Origin: Tilletia caries
Taxonomy: Eukaryota; Basidiomycota; Exobasidiomycetes; Tilletiales; Tilletiaceae
Length of the DNA: 64,000 nucleotides
Reading direction: 5' to 3'
Assembly: GCA_032718865.1 (NCBI GenBank)
Contig: JALUTQ010000009.1
Location: forward strand, 310,001-374,000
This document shows positions 12,046 through 25,700 of the stretch, one piece after another. The translations under genes were made by a program, and so were the position numbers. Each line of letters starts with the position of its first letter. The first letter of the stretch is position 1. The notes beneath the pieces were generated by a model that made no database searches, was not told the DNA's origin, and worked only from the letters and a program-made list of their open reading frames with translations.

Positions 12046-12256
12046 CTTGTCTTTCTGGCGTATGGACGGCGTGTGTGCTGCGCGAAATGGCTGTTCGGTG
12101 AGTGGCTTTGTTGTGATTTTTTTGTGACAGATCACAGATGCCACGAAGTGCCCGGCTCTTCGCCATCTCTTGGCCTCTGCTCAGCCATCTCGTGGCCCCC
12201 TTCACACCATCTCCTGCCCGGTTATTTTACAAGGTTTCAACCACGCCCTTACCGAG

Positions 12257-13029
12257 CCTGGGTGCCTCCACAAGCAGCTCCTTACAATGTAAAATGACCA
12301 CCACACCACGCACCATAAGTGTCCCTCCCTTGTCAAGAGGCCTCAAAAGAACACCTTGACAGAATCATCGCAATGGCGCGCGCTTCTCTGCCATATCTGC
12401 TGACCAGTCTTCCTTCTGCGCCGCTTTCCAGCTGAGTGCTTCTGCTGACCGCTGACCGCTGATCACTTCCTCTCTCACCAGTCATCTCTGCCTTTCTCAC
12501 TCCTCTTCCTCATTCCTGCAGCTTCTTCGGATCGCGACCCTTGCTCCTCGTCGGCAACAGCTTGCGGCTTGCGTGCTTCTCGTCTTGGATGCAGCTTCCA
12601 ACGGCCGCACTTCATGCGTGAAGCTGCCTCTGTTCGTCTCGAGGTGAGCGTCTCTGCGGTTCCGCACCAATGCTCATTGCTCATCATTACTTTCTTGCGA
12701 TACGCACACCACAGTCCGCCTGTCCACCGCCGCCTCCCTGCTTTCCTGCTCGCTGCTGCCAGCCTGTCGTCGCTTCCCTGCACTCGTGTGCCTCGCGCCA
12801 TTCGCCGCCTCTCTGCCTGCCCAGTGCCCATCGCTCGCTGCCTACTTGCCGGCTTGCCGCTCTCGACCACGCTCGCTATCTTCACTGCTGTCACTGCAAT
12901 CACTATCGCTGCTCATATGTATCAATTTGGGGAATGAATGATGATTTATGGGCGGGCATGAGACTATGGCTGAGTGTGTGCTGAGTGGCCATTTTACATT
13001 GTAAGGAGCTCCTTGTGGAGGCACCCAGG
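12257..13029. repeat. 770-bp unit bounded by 40-bp inverted repeats
   Basis: 12257-12297 begins CCTGGGTGCCTCCACAAG and is the near-perfect reverse complement of 12990-13029. The inside is pyrimidine-rich with no convincing gene. The arrangement suggests a MITE or palindromic unit. I saw no clear target-site duplication outside the repeats. Confidence 0.55.
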
Positions 13030-13150
13030 CGTCCTAGCGGACTGGACGATCCCCGATTCGTTCAAACGGTCACGTGAATGTATTGGGTCTCGGTATCACA
13101 ACGGTTCGCTAGCTTCGCCTGGGGATACTGAGGCTAGGCACAGATACATA

Positions 13151-13774
13151 CACAGGAGAAAGGGGGTTAGGATTGTTTAGAGCAATAGCTATACAACAGC
13201 TATGCTATTGGGGGGGGGGGGGTCCAATAGCCTTGTCAATGAGAGATACGCCTGACAAGCTGTTGTAAAATCCCAATCCCTTTAAATTGAAACTTGGTTT
13301 TGACGCTAAAAAGTTTCAGAGTCTCAATCCCAACCCGCTACCCTTTTCTGGAGGCGATCTGGATGGGTGGCGGTCGTCTGGACACCTGCCCCGGCTCGCG
13401 GAGGATGCTGACGCTGGGAGCGTGGCCACACGATGAGTGCACCACCCCCCGCCCTGCCATTCCGCGAGGAGAGTATATCAGGCAAGCGTAATTCAATGGG
13501 CCTATGCCCGCGGTGATCCTGCCGCGTTTGGGCCCGAGCATCTGTAAGGTCAGGACTGAGCACGTGACTTGACGCGTCGTCGCGTCGAAGATACTCCAAA
13601 CACGGGTGAGGTGAGACTCGTCTGGTGGTCTTCTGCGCTAAAATAGGTCCAAAATCCCTGAACCTGCAATAGGTACGACAATACCCTTAAGGTATTGACA
13701 AATCCCAATCTTGCCCAATAGCTGTACCTATTCGGAGGATTGACAAAGAGATTGGGAGGGCCATTTCTCCTGTG
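13151..13774 (+). mobile_element. MITE copy 1 (CACAGGAGAAA termini, 3-bp duplication ATA)
   Basis: A 624-bp element with inverted ends CACAGGAGAAA / TTTCTCCTGTG, flanked by ATA on both sides (13148-13150 and 13775-13777). It is almost identical to 34383-35011 in opposite orientation. The inside has a G-run near 13209 and no gene. CAC-starting ends with 3-bp duplications fit a non-autonomous CACTA-like element; that placement is inference. Confidence 0.75.
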
Positions 13775-13777
13775 ATA

Positions 13778-14628
13778 TGTACAATCCTGCTGGGGCAATC
13801 AACTGTCGGATCTTCTGGGCGTCCAGCAATAAATGATCTGCAGCGTGCAGGCGCGCTGCGAAGACCAAAAGTCCGCCATCACGCATCACGTGGCCAAGGC
13901 GGAGCAGGGCGCCGGAGCGGTGGACAGCGTGCAGTCTGCAGCTGGCACTTGGCAGTGACTGTGCTGCGCGTCTGCGCGCCCGCCGCTGTCACCAAAGTAG
14001 TCGCCGCGGTCGACATTGAAGTGTGTTGATGTCTCTCGGCCGTATCTAACTCTGGAATAATGACCAGTCTCGAGGCGGGAAGAGGGAGTAGTGCCTGGCT
14101 GGAGGGATTGATTCATCAATCCCGCCGAACGAGCTCTGAGCCAGGCCCCGGGAACACGAAGCATTAAGCAAGGCAAGTCCAGCCGTGTGGGTCGGACCAA
14201 GCGCCCGCCTCGCCCAAGCGATGGCAACTCCGAAAGGCTGACAAGGGAACGACGGTCGACGAGAAAGCAAGGGATGTTATAATAAGCAGCGTAAACATAT
14301 TTCTTTGGATTGTGTGTGTGTGTCTGTGTGTGTATCGAGAGCGACCTGTGGTTCGAAGAGAATGAGGCCAAAAGGGGAAGGACCGACAGCATGTGTGTGA
14401 TGCAAGGGTGGAGGGGGAGAAGAGGAGGGGAGGCTGGGGAGAAAACTGTTCCAGGAAGCAAAAGAGAGACGGAAGAACGAAAACAGAAGAGTGGGGGGAG
14501 TTAGGGTTGTAGGGGGGTTAGGGTAGGCAGGTCGAGGGTGAGTGGGAGCGAGGGGAAGAGAGGAGAGAGAGAGAGGAGAGAGGAGAGAGGAGAGAGAGAG
14601 AATATGCCCGTGGTTGTGTATGTGTGAT
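13778..14628. other. Intergenic region, no gene seen
   Basis: It contains a TG-rich microsatellite near 14308-14332 and GA-rich repeats (GGAGAGA) near 14550-14600, probably 3' flank of the minus-strand gene ending at 14629. Short ORFs here lack coding character. Confidence 0.5.
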
Positions 14629-17600
14629 TCACCACTCCCCATCCAGCTCACTCAGCGCCACATCCTCCGGCGGCGCAAAGTACACCACATCACTCAAACC
14701 CGGCATCGACATCGAGCTCACCATCCCACTCCCACCCCCACCGCGCCGGCTCTTCCCAAACGAGGGATGAAGAACCCCGTCGTCACCGCCCAGAGAAGAA
14801 GAAGAAGGAGGAGGACAAGGGTCGCCGAGTCCTTTGCGTTTCAGCCCGCGAGCGCCCCGTGCTGATGATCCATGAGGAACCAGCGACTGGCTGGAATCCC
14901 CATTCGTGCTCGGCTCGTAGACAGTCGGTGAAGTGGACACCGGACTGACCGCCAAGTCGCCCGCCGCCGCCGCACCAGTGCCAGCGACGACCTCCGTAGC
15001 AGACGAGGATGAGGACGAGGAGGTCGTAGTGTCGATTTGGCCGAAGTGCAAGCCAAGTCCAACACCATCCCCGTCCCCGGCGCCGCTGCTACTCCTCCGA
15101 ACCGCTCCCGTCGATCCCTTCGCAGGCGACGGCAAAGGCATCGGCAACAACCCCGCGACAGACACAACACCACCACTCGGCGACGTAGCCGGTGTGTCCA
15201 CAGCCGTAGTAGCCGCCGTCCCCGAGCCCGCGGTCGTCATCGAGTCAGCCAACGAAGGCGCCCCCTCCTCGAACACGGGGGACATCGTTCCCATCGAGAC
15301 CCCCGCCCCATCCTCATCTTCATCCTCCTCCCACCTCCGCATGCTCCTAACGAGCGGACTACCGCCCACAGCAGCCACCTTGCTGCTCGCCGCTCCAGCA
15401 GCGGAATCCCCATCTCCCTTCACCCCAACTCCGGCACCCTTCTCAACCGCCGCCGCCGCCGCCTCCTTCTGCTTCCTCCGACTCAACATACCCCCCTCGA
15501 ACTCCCCCAGCCCAGCACCACCCCCACTGCTCCCATAATCAAAATGTAGCATCGCCTTGCTGAAGTCTTCATTCTCGCTCGCACTCGCCCCGTCGTCGGA
15601 GAGGTACGACGAGGAGGCGTAGTATGCCTGATGAGCCTGAGCATCCGAAGTCCGACGTCGGCGATTGTTGTTGCCGTTGTTATTGTTGTTGTTGTTGCTG
15701 CCCGTCGTCCGGCGCAGGGCCAGGGCTGCCGCTGCCGAGAGCGGCGTCCGGCCGGCTGCCATCATCATCTTAGCAGCATTGGTGGAATGGGACCCAGCCG
15801 ATCCCGGAGCGCCACCGCCGAGATCCATCTCGGCATCCGAATCCGACTCCACCCCCGCCCGTCCAAAGCCAGCAGCAACAGCAGCAGCAACCCGGAACCT
15901 CAACGGCACCCCCTTCTTATTCTTATCATGGGTAGCAGCGAGCCCACGCCCACTCGTGGCCGAGCACGCGTGCTGGTACTGGTACTGCAACTGCGCCAGC
16001 CCGAGCTGTTCGGCAGTGAGCGTTCGCCGATGATGGAGGTTGTTCTGCATCGCATTCGACGACGAAGACGGAGTGCTTGCGTGGCTAGTCGTGACGGGTA
16101 AGACGAGTCCCAACCCCCCACCCGCGCTCACAGCTCGATTCGGCAACGTCGTCCCCGACGCCGCGTTCGCTCCCGCAACACCGACATTCCCACCAACAGC
16201 AAGCCCAACCCTGCCGCGTCTCCCCCCACCGATCATACTCATCATCCCACCAAACCCAAGCCCGAGTCCAACGCCACTAACGTCCCCCGCCCGTCTGCCG
16301 CCCTCGCCATCCACGTCGGAAGACGAAGAGGTCGGGGGTAAGGGAACGTGTACGGCTACGCTGCCGTCTGCGCGTGGGATGGGTGAGGAGTGGATGGGGA
16401 GGAGGAGCGGGGATTGGAGGAGTGGGTTTACTAGCGTCGTTCCTACTGCGAGCAGGGAGGAGGAGGCGAGTGCTGAGGAAGTGTTTGTGGAGGTGGTGGT
16501 GGTGGGCACGGCCAGGAGACGACTGCTCGACGAGCGGTCGGTTATTGAATTTGCCCGACGGGGGAGCGGGGTCGTGTGTGTGGGCGGGAGGACACCACTT
16601 CCACCGCGCTGCATAGGCATTCGAGCCGCCGCTGCGCCGCCTGGCATGGTGGAGGAAGATGAAGACAGGACGCTTTCGTTCCGACCGCCAGAAGCGTTCC
16701 GAGAACTGGCCCGTCGTCGTTTACGCAGCATGAGGTCATCATCATCCTCATTTTCCTCTTCTTCGTCATCGTCGTCGTCGTCGTCGTCGTCCTCCTCTCC
16801 TTCTCCTTCGGAATCGTGCCCGTCGGAATCGTCCTGACTTCCATCCTCCTCGCCACTCTTCGAATCCCCTTCCTCCGCCTTCTTCATCCTCTTTCGCGCC
16901 TTCTGACTCCCATTGACCGTTTCTTCGTCGTCATCGTCGTCTTCGCTACCGGCCTCGCTGTTGGTAAGGACCGTGCGGGAGGCGTTCCGACTGCCGGCAC
17001 GGGAGTGCGAGCGAGAGTGAGAGCTTGTAGAGAGGCGGTGTTTTCGTCGTTGTTGAGATGCCGAGGCGCCTCGTGATGATCGGGCAGGGAGCATATCGAT
17101 GTCATCATCCTCGTCCTCATCGTCTTCCTCACTCTCCACAAGTGCACTCCTACTCGCGCGCCGTTTCCTGCTGCCATGTTCCTCATCACCCTCATCACCC
17201 CCCAGATCGCCCTTCGCCCGTCTCCTAGCCTCCCTTTCCAACCTTCTGACCTCCTCCTCAGCCTCCCTAGCCTTCCTACCCGCCCTCTCCGCATTCCGGA
17301 CAGCAGCCTGAGCGGCCCGGCGTGCGCGATCGCGTTCTTTTCGCTGGAGCTTGCGCCTGACTTCGACGGACATGCCGGAGAGGTCCATTGTGGAGAGTGC
17401 GATGGCGGCTGCTTCGGAGGGGGTGGGGAAGGTCGGGATCAAAGCCGCTGCTTGTTTTGCCAGTGTGGTGAGGTGGGAGGCTGTTGCGCGTGCGGAGGAG
17501 AGCGGGGAGAGGAGGAGGGTGTTAGGGGAGGGGAGGGTTTGGGAAGATGTTGACGAGGCGGAGGAGGAGGAAGAGGATGATTGTGATGGTGGAGGAGTTG

Positions 17601-18545
17601 TGCTTTTGGTTGGGGAGATGACGGGCGCCGGTGTGATCGGAGAGAGGGACGTCGCTGTTAATTTTGTTGGCAGGGGTGGGAGGGGCGGTGGACTGAAGAT
17701 GGAGGACGTGCGTACGGGAGTGGAGGAAGTCGGCACGGCCGTGGGTACTACCGACTTGGCGGGGGCCTGTGGCGGTGGACGAGTAGACGAGCGGGGTTTG
17801 GCCCTGGCCTGCGTCGCCGTCGTTGTTGTTGTTGACATCGGCATCGGCATTGGCTGCTCGGCGGTCATGATTTTGGCAGGATCGGTCATGAGGGATGGAG
17901 CTGATGCCGAGGGCGATGCTGCTGATGGTTTTGCAGCGTGTTTGTTTTGTTGCTGTAGCAGAAGGAGTGCTGCTCTGGAGGGAGAGCGTGGGGATGGGGC
18001 TCCTGCTGTAGCTGTAGCTGTAGCTGTAGCTGTAGCTGTTGTTGTTGTTGCTGTTAAAGAGCGTGTTGAAGCTGAGGGCGATGCTGATTCGGATGAGGAG
18101 GTGGGAGTGGGGAGTGGGTGGGAAGCTTTTGCGAGTGCTGCCGCTGCTCTTGTCCTCCGCTGGGGGCTTGAGAGCGAGAGCGAGAGAGAGAGAGAGTCAG
18201 TCTGGATGTGGAGAAGGCCGGACTCACGAAGCGAGAGGGGAGAGGCTCGTGCGCTGTGGATGATGTGTGAACTCACTCATTAGTGTTGGGTTTGCTAGTG
18301 GTAGGGGTAGGGGTAGTGGTTGTGTTATTAGTAGAGGTGGTAGCGACTGATAATAGGGATGGCGAGGTCGAGGTCGAGATCGCCGACGACGACGTTGTGG
18401 TTGACGATGCCGATGCTGCCGATGTCGACCTTCGATGTCGTGCTGCTGAGGAGCGAGTTGCGGCTGAGGAGCGCGTGGTGGGAGGCTGGGCCTGAGCCTG
18501 AGCCGGGGCCTGTTGCTGATGGACTGCGGTGGCTGCCATCGCCAT
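14629..18545 (-). CDS. Large low-complexity, probably nuclear protein of unknown function
   Basis: Two exons: 18545-18277 (starts MAMAATAVHQQQAPAQAQAQ) and 18166-14629, joined in phase across a 110-nt GTGAGT..AAG intron. The protein is about 1,270 residues, dominated by Ser, Thr, Pro, Gly and acidic runs. The best ordered part is a basic, probably helical segment (LSGMSVEVRRKLQRKERDRA and onwards, near nt 17280-17370). Next come KRRASRSALVES, strings of Asp/Glu (near 16750-16830) and KRRRASSRNASGG. Alternating basic and acidic tracts suggest a nuclear regulator or chromatin protein, which is inference. The end ALSELDGEW lies at the stop codon. No domain is recognised. The reading frame is fully open for 3.5 kb, which supports a real gene. 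Confidence 0.7.
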
Positions 18546-18706
18546 GATCGCTTACAGAATACTAGACACACTTGCTGAGTTGCTGACCGTGTGCTGCCGG
18601 CTGTGTTGGGTGTCCATGTATGTATTTACGCACAGGATAACGGATGATCGCCGCGAAGGAGGCCAGTGAGATGAGAAGTGTTGATGTTGTTCTGTTCTTC
18701 CTATTC

Positions 18707-18745
<39 letters not shown>

Positions 18746-20255
18746 TCTTGGTGTTCTTGTGATTGGGCCCAGTCGCCAGTCGCCGGCCGGTGATCGTCGC
18801 AGCGTCCCACTCAGTCTGCAGTCACAGTCACAGTAGTCGGAGTGTCAGGCAGCGTGAACAAGCACAGAGATGAGGTCAACCGTGCGAAGGTCGATGCTGG
18901 CAGAGGAAGGCCGGACAACCAGGCAGCGGAAGAGCGGGAGAGCAGTGGGGCGGGGCGTCACTCGTCACTCGTCAGGCGAAGGAGTTGAGCGAGACGCCCA
19001 GCATACATGCGAGGAGAAACCTACACGCCGCTAGATAAAAGCCAGGAAGAAACAGATTCGATTCGTATCAGCTTCTCGATTAGACTCTAACTGCCAACAA
19101 CTGCGCTCGGGGCACATCTCCTCCTTCCTCTCCTGTCGGGCGAGCGTCGGCTGCAGATGGCACGGGCGCATCCTTCTACACTCATTACAACGTGTTCAAC
19201 CTCTCTTCTCCGTCTGCCTCCCTCTTGAAGCTCGAACAGCTGAGAGCCTCACGCCTCACTCCTCACTCCGTCTCCACCCGACAACTGGCAGCAGAGGGCT
19301 AACGGGAGGAACGAGAGCGAATTCGAGCAGAGCGAAGTGGCCAATTTGGACAGATCTGCGATGAAGAGAAGACTAAACTGGGCATTCTAATTGTGGCGGC
19401 TCTCAAGACTGAAACACACGCCGTCTTGGTGTTGTGTTGGAGTCTCACACACGGGTCAAACGCCGAGTGCGGGAGTCGCGAGGTTGATCGATCGATCGCT
19501 GTTCTGCTGCACGTGACTGCGTAGGCGTTTGTTTGTGTTGAAGCAATTTACCGCATGGGAAGGTCGAACCTTATTTCGCCTCTCTTCAGCCTGTCCCGAC
19601 TTCCGAATGGCCGACGCTCACCCGGTCACCCCATCGAGCATCGAGCATCGAGCATCGAGCATCGAGTGCGGCTTGCCTCTTCCCGGACAGACAGGGGCAT
19701 GCATCTTTCTGGCGTGGAGGTGTGTATTGTGTGTGTGTGGTATGTAGTAGTGCGAGTATAGTGCGGGAAGGGTGACTGTATAGGAAATGCTCCCGGCTGT
19801 GTGCTCGCTCTTGCTTTGCGCCGGGTCTGCCATTTTCCCAATAAGACCTCTCGCTCGCACGCTCGCACGCTCGCACGCGAAGCAGTGATCAGAGAGACCC
19901 GCGTTCCATCCATCCTGTGAGCGAGGAGGAAGAGGAAGACGACGACGACGACACGCGCGGTTCATTCGATACCGACTCTCCGTGCGCTCCTTCACGGCCA
20001 AGCTCGGCGCTCGCTCTCGTTCACATGCTTATTATCCGTCCCTAACTCAGTCGTTATATATGTACAAAGCCTGGAACGCCGTCCCCCTCGCAGCTCGCTC
20101 TCCTCGCTGAGCGCTGACCCCGTCGACCTCATCTTCCCAAGCGTCAAGCGTCAAGACCGAGCGCACTGCGCAGCCCCTCCAGCTGATCGCTCCCAAGTCC
20201 CAGCTCCCAAGTCAGAACAGCCAGGGCGGTGCAAAGAGAGTTGAGGGAAAAACAA
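18546..20255. other. Divergent intergenic/promoter region
   Basis: 1.7 kb between two divergently transcribed genes, without a convincing ORF. It holds a GTGTCG hexamer tract (18707-18747), an ATCGAGC heptamer tract (about 19633-19666) and pyrimidine-rich sequence before 20255 that is probably the 5' UTR and promoter of the Pumilio gene. Confidence 0.5.
18707..18747. repeat. Hexanucleotide microsatellite (GGTGTC)n
   Basis: Six to seven tandem copies of the hexamer, seen directly, upstream of the minus-strand low-complexity gene. Confidence 0.85.
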
Positions 20256-20351
20256 GTGAGTCACCCTTTTCTCATTTCGCTACATCCAGAGACAGAGAGA
20301 CGTGACTGACTGCCGTCGCACGCGCTCTCCTACACACTTCGTCAGAAACAG
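20256..20351 (+). other. Probable 5'-UTR intron of the Pumilio gene
   Basis: Donor GTGAGT at 20256 (after AACAA), branch-like TGACTGAC near 20304, acceptor CAG ending at 20351. It removes upstream in-frame sequence and makes the ATG at 20410 the first usable start. Confidence 0.55.
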
Positions 20352-20409
20352 GAGGAATATCATCCAGGGAAAGCACAACGTACAAGCAGGAGCACGATCA
20401 AGGCCAAGC

Positions 20410-22694
20410 ATGTCGTCCTCACCCAGCTGGTCACCATCAACGGTGAAAGGAGCAGGAGCAGCGATAGGACGGGGAGGACCAGGACCAGGACCGGGACCAG
20501 GACCGACCCCGACTGCCGGCACAACGGCTGTCCCGAATGCACCCGCTGGGAATCTCACTCCCCAGCCGCAATCCATCTCATCATCCCAGGCCCAGACTAC
20601 GGCCTTCATCTCATCACAGGCTGCATCCACCGCTTCTGCTTCTGCTTCTGCTGCACCATCTCACTATAATCATCACCATCATCATTATACGACGACGGAT
20701 CCATCAGCTTCAGCCTCAGCCTCAGCCTCTACTTTCCCCTTTTCTTCTTCGTCCTCCTCCTCATCTTCCTCCCCTGCCCCTGCCGCTCTCGCCTTCTTCC
20801 CACAACAGACAGGCGCATATCGACAGCAACAACAACAACAGCAACAACAACAGCGAGCGTCGTCACCCCCAACAGCGTTCACTCCGCAAGGCAACACCTC
20901 GTTCGCCTCCTTCCTCACCCCACACCAAGAGTCCGAATCCGACTCTGCGTTTTCAGCCGTCCTCACCCGGCCACGCGCAGGCACGCTCCCAAGCAACGTC
21001 TACGCCGACGACTTCAACCCCGTCGCTGACTCCTCATCGACCGCGTACCCCTCTCCACTCGGGTACAGCAACAGCTCGGACGACAGGTACGGAGCGCAGC
21101 AGGGCATCTCGTCGCTCTCGCCTCCGCTCTCCCATCCGTCCCTTCTGCACTCAGCAGCAGCAGCAGCAGCAGCAGCAGCACCAGGTACGACTCGTGTTCC
21201 GCGTCGACAGACCTTCTATACAGGCACGGGCACGGGTACGCCATCCAGGGAAGGCTCCTCCTCCGCCTCCCTCGTCTCCAGCAGCACCTTCCAGTCCTTC
21301 TACCCGCTCATAGGCTCTCTGAGCGCATCCGCCTCCCGCCCCAGTTCGTCGGCCGGCCACGCCTCCTTCGGACTCGATCACTCCTCGAACGCTCCTACAA
21401 CAGCCTCGCGCACCCGCGCAGCGTCGAGCTTGATACCCTCCAGTCTCTCGCTTTCTTCTGTCAATATTCACTCCGACGGCTCGGGTGGGTATAGTAGCCA
21501 GCAGCAGGGAGCACCCGCAGGTTCGACGACACACTTCTTCCCCGGTCGCGTGCGTGGTCATACGACGGGAGTCGCCGTTGGTTCCTCCTCCTCCTCGCCT
21601 TCTATCTCCGATAGCGCAGGCACGAGTCCGAACCTCAACTCCGGTACTCAGCCTTCTTCGTCTTCCTCCTTCTCTGCCGCCGCCGCTGCTGCAGCTGCTG
21701 CGACAGCCGCAGCCGGACTCTTCATTCGGCATCCGTCCCCGCTCGGACCCGGTCTCGGCATCGGATCGTCTTCCCCCTCTCACATCACCAGCACGAGCGC
21801 CAGCGTCCGCCCTTCCTCACCACCTTCCCTCACCCGAGGCGTCATCGGTCGAGGCATCGCTTCCACAGCGCCCAATTCCACACTGCACTCGCCCACCCTC
21901 GGCCTGAACGGCAACGGTGGCGGACCTGCAAATTTGACGATCTCCGGCGCATCGGCTGCGGGAGGTTTCTTTGGACGGGACGGTTTGTTCGGTGCGAATA
22001 CGCCGATTTCGGGTAGCGCGGGTATCCCTTCGTCCCCCTCGACTGGAGCAGGAGCGGGAGCTACAAACGGAAGTAACGTCGTGCGATCGACTTCGTCATC
22101 ACACGGCCCTCCCCTGGGAAGGACTCGGGCTCGACCTTCGACAAGCTCGGCCGCTTCGCCCTTTTTGAACACGCGCGTTGAAAGCGGCGCTGGATCTCCT
22201 TCGACTCCTTCTGGTTGGAACTCGCTCTCGACGGCGGGAACGACGTTGTTCGGGGTTGACATTGGTGGGTCCTATTTGAACAAAAACAACAACAACGGCA
22301 ACGGAACTTCATCTGCTCGGTCGACTATGCCGCCTTCTACTTCTTCGGGAGCGGACGACTTCTATATGCATCAGACTGAGGAGGCCATGGTGGGTCGAGT
22401 CGGAGGCGGAGCTAGCGCTGGTCTTCGGACGGCTTCCTCGGGCGCTCACCAGCTTTCACAACAACAACAGCTATCGGATCCGTACGAGCACCACCAACAC
22501 GAACGCGCGAATATGCGCAGTCGAGCCTTGACGCTCGCCCATCCGAATCCGCACTCGCACCCACATCCGCTCCTGCTGCACGGTGGACTCGGACATGCGG
22601 TCGGTGACGGGGGAGCTTCTTCTTCGTATGGGATCGCTGCTCAGGAGGACGGTGGTATGGGCGGGCTTGGGTATGGGAGTATGCTCGATGCTGC

Positions 22695-22725
<31 letters not shown>

Positions 22726-25700
22726 GTTGGCTCGTCTTATAGCATCAACGAGCAGGAGGATGGTGCTCGGATTGGTCAGCAGCAGCAGCAGGGAGTAGGA
22801 GGAGCAGGTCCGAATCGACCGAGGGCGATCAGTACCGGTGCGCCGCCGCCCTTCTTTTCGCGTGAGGGGAGGACGCCGGTCTTTGGCCCCGGTGGGATGG
22901 GCTTGGGCAATGGTACTCCTGCTGGAGGTGCGGGAGGCGGAGGAGGAGCCTTTTTCATGGATTCTTTGGCGTTCGGAGGAAGTCCTCGGCTGGAAGGCTC
23001 TGAGTCGCTACTCTACAACAACAACCACAACGCCAACAACACCAACAGCGGCGTTGTCTCTCAACAACAAGCCCCAAACCCAACGTCAACTTCGACGTTG
23101 TCCTCCTACGACAATGTCGCCACTCCTACGCTCAGCGAGAACGCGGCCGCGCGCATCCTCAGGGACTACGCGCTCGAGCATGGTTTGAACCCGAGTCGGT
23201 TCGTACAGGCTGCGGCGGATATGGGGTTGGGCGTCAACTTGCCTGTGCACCACCATCTGCAGCAGCATCATGCTCACCACCATGGGAATGTGTGGGGGCC
23301 CTCGGCGGGCGCTGCTGGAGGAGGAGCGGGAGTCGGAGGTGGGAATAATGTGCTGATGGAGATGAGGGGTGTAGGCGTTCGGCCGAGTGTGTCGTTCCAG
23401 GAGCCGGAGAATGGGCATAATAGCGGTAGCAGTAACGCGGCGCTGTCGTCCTTACTCTCCACGCTGGCTTCGAATCCCGCTGCCGCCGGCTCCGGCTCCG
23501 GCTCCGGCGCGGGAGGTCGACCCTCGCTAACGCACACCCAATCGACTCCCGTCGTCCCACCGACGTCCCTAGGCCGAACGCAGCTGTCGTCGAACCAGGA
23601 CCGTCTCTTGGGCGCTCGGGACGACCTCGCTGCCTCTCCCACAGGAACGGCTCCGAGTGCACACGACCAGTTGCTCTCCCTCGTCGCTGGCTCGTCGTCC
23701 CTCAGCTCGGCCAGTCCGCGCGCACGGGCGGCTACGGCTTCCTTTGCCGGTGGTGCGTTTGGCAATGGAGGCGGCGGTGGTGGTGGTGGGGGTGGTGGGA
23801 TGGGTGACTCGCTCACGATGGCGCTGGCGGCGCATATGGCTTCGGCTGCTGCTGAAGAGCGGGATCGGGAGCGCGGGCATGCTTTGGGTGGACAGCAGGG
23901 ACAGGGACAGACGTACGGTCTGGGCTCATCTGCCGTATTGGAGAGTGGAGATCCTTCCGCCGCCCAAGCAGGTCCCGGCGGCGAACTCGAGTCCTCCTAC
24001 GGCTCCTCGTCCGGTCTTGCGCCGCTTGCGAATCGGTTCCGCTCGGGTACGATGGCGGCGGGTGCGCCGTCTGGCTTTGTAGGTCTTGGTGCCGGTGGAG
24101 TCGGCCGGTTGCGGGCGGAGCAGGAGTTGATGCGGATGGCGGCGATTATTAAGGCGACGCAGGCGCTTCAGGCCAGTGGGAATGGGAGTGGGAACGGTGG
24201 TGCTCATGCTGGAAGTGGTGGTGCGACTTCGGCGGGTACGGGTACGCAGGGCTCGTCGGCTGCTACTACTGCGGTCAATCGGTCCACTGACTCAGCCGGT
24301 GGACGGTCCGTTTCGAGTCGGGGCGGGTCACAGCGTCCTCAGACGGCCGATTCAGGCGCTCTGCACCGAGCTCAGCAGCAGCAACAGCAACAACAACCGG
24401 AGCTGTCAGCCGCTGCCGCTAGCGAAGCCCTCGCTGGCGCCCTCCACGCGACGGGCGAAGCGGGGATGAGTCTCCTCCCACCCCCCGCGGCCTCGCGCTC
24501 AGGCTCGAGCTTTGTGACGCGCGCCTCGAGGAGTAACAGCAATGCGTCGGCGCAGTCCGGATTGACGCCCAGTCCTACCACGGGTCCGAACACGCCCGGA
24601 GGAGGCAGTGGGTTCTTTGGAGGTCATCATCACTCGCAGGCTCGGCCGCGGGCTGCTACCACGGCTGCGCTCTCTCAGGGCGGCTGGCTCGGCTCGGGGG
24701 CGAACAACGTCAACATCGGCGGTGGTGCGTTCAGTGGGCATGTGACGCCTGTGAGCGGTGAGCCTTCTACTGGTGCCGGTGCTGGTGGTGGACGACAACA
24801 TCTGCACTCGCATGGAGCTACTGCTACGAGTAACCAGCAGACGCCGACGCGGTCGCTTTGGATTGGGAACTTGGACTCGAGCGTGACGGGTCAGGAGCTG
24901 ACGAGGGCGTTTGCGCCGTATGGTGCTGTGGAGAGTGTACGCTTGCTCCCGGAGAAGGTATGTTTCTCTCGTTTTGGTTTGCTTTGTTCTCAATATGGAC
25001 AGGACACTGACTTTCTTTGTGGATTTTCTTAACCTCGCGGATTTTTGTTGGAACAGGAATGTGGGTTCGTCAACTTTATTGATCTGGACGATGCTGTACG
25101 CGCGAGGGAGGACGTCCTAGTCAGGCTTGGGGGCCGCCTCGCCCTCGTCGAGACACCTCTCGCTCCGTCGGGTCAGCCCCGCACAGGAGGTACGGGAGCC
25201 AACGGGCAGGTCCGAATCGGCTACGGCAAGGTGGACTCTGCGCCTGGTGTCGCTCAACCTCCGCTTGGGACCGGTGGAGACGGTGCTGCTGCTAATGGGG
25301 CAAACTTCGGCGATGCTGTGCCGGATGGATTTGGTGCGGAGAATACGCAACCGACGCGAGCCCTCTGGATTGGGTCGATACCCAATACGACGACGCAGGC
25401 CGATCTGCTCAACATCTTCCAGCCGTTTGGTCCTGTCGAGTCGGTGCGCGTGCTGACGCACAAGAACTGCGGCTTCATCAACTTCGAGCGCGTCGACGAT
25501 GCCATGCTGGCTCGGACTGCTCTGCACAGTCGGGACTTCTTGGGCGCGGAGAATGGAGTGATTCGGATTGGCTTTGCGAAGGTGCCGACGAGGAACACGG
25601 AAGAGTTCACGATGGTGGATGAGGCTGATGTTGCGGCTGGAGGCATGCCGGCATACCCTCAGGCGACCATTGATGCTTTGAGTCAGCTTCAGGGAGCGAA

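Noticed and set aside
16740..18290. Long plus-strand ORFs over the 14629-18545 gene
   Set aside because: They are antisense shadows of a low-complexity gene. The minus strand has one uninterrupted 3.5-kb frame with a clean intron and start.
20302..20409. Upstream start of the Pumilio protein at 20302
   Set aside because: The codon at 20302 is GTG and lies inside a probable 5'-UTR intron (20256-20351). The ATG at 20410 is better.
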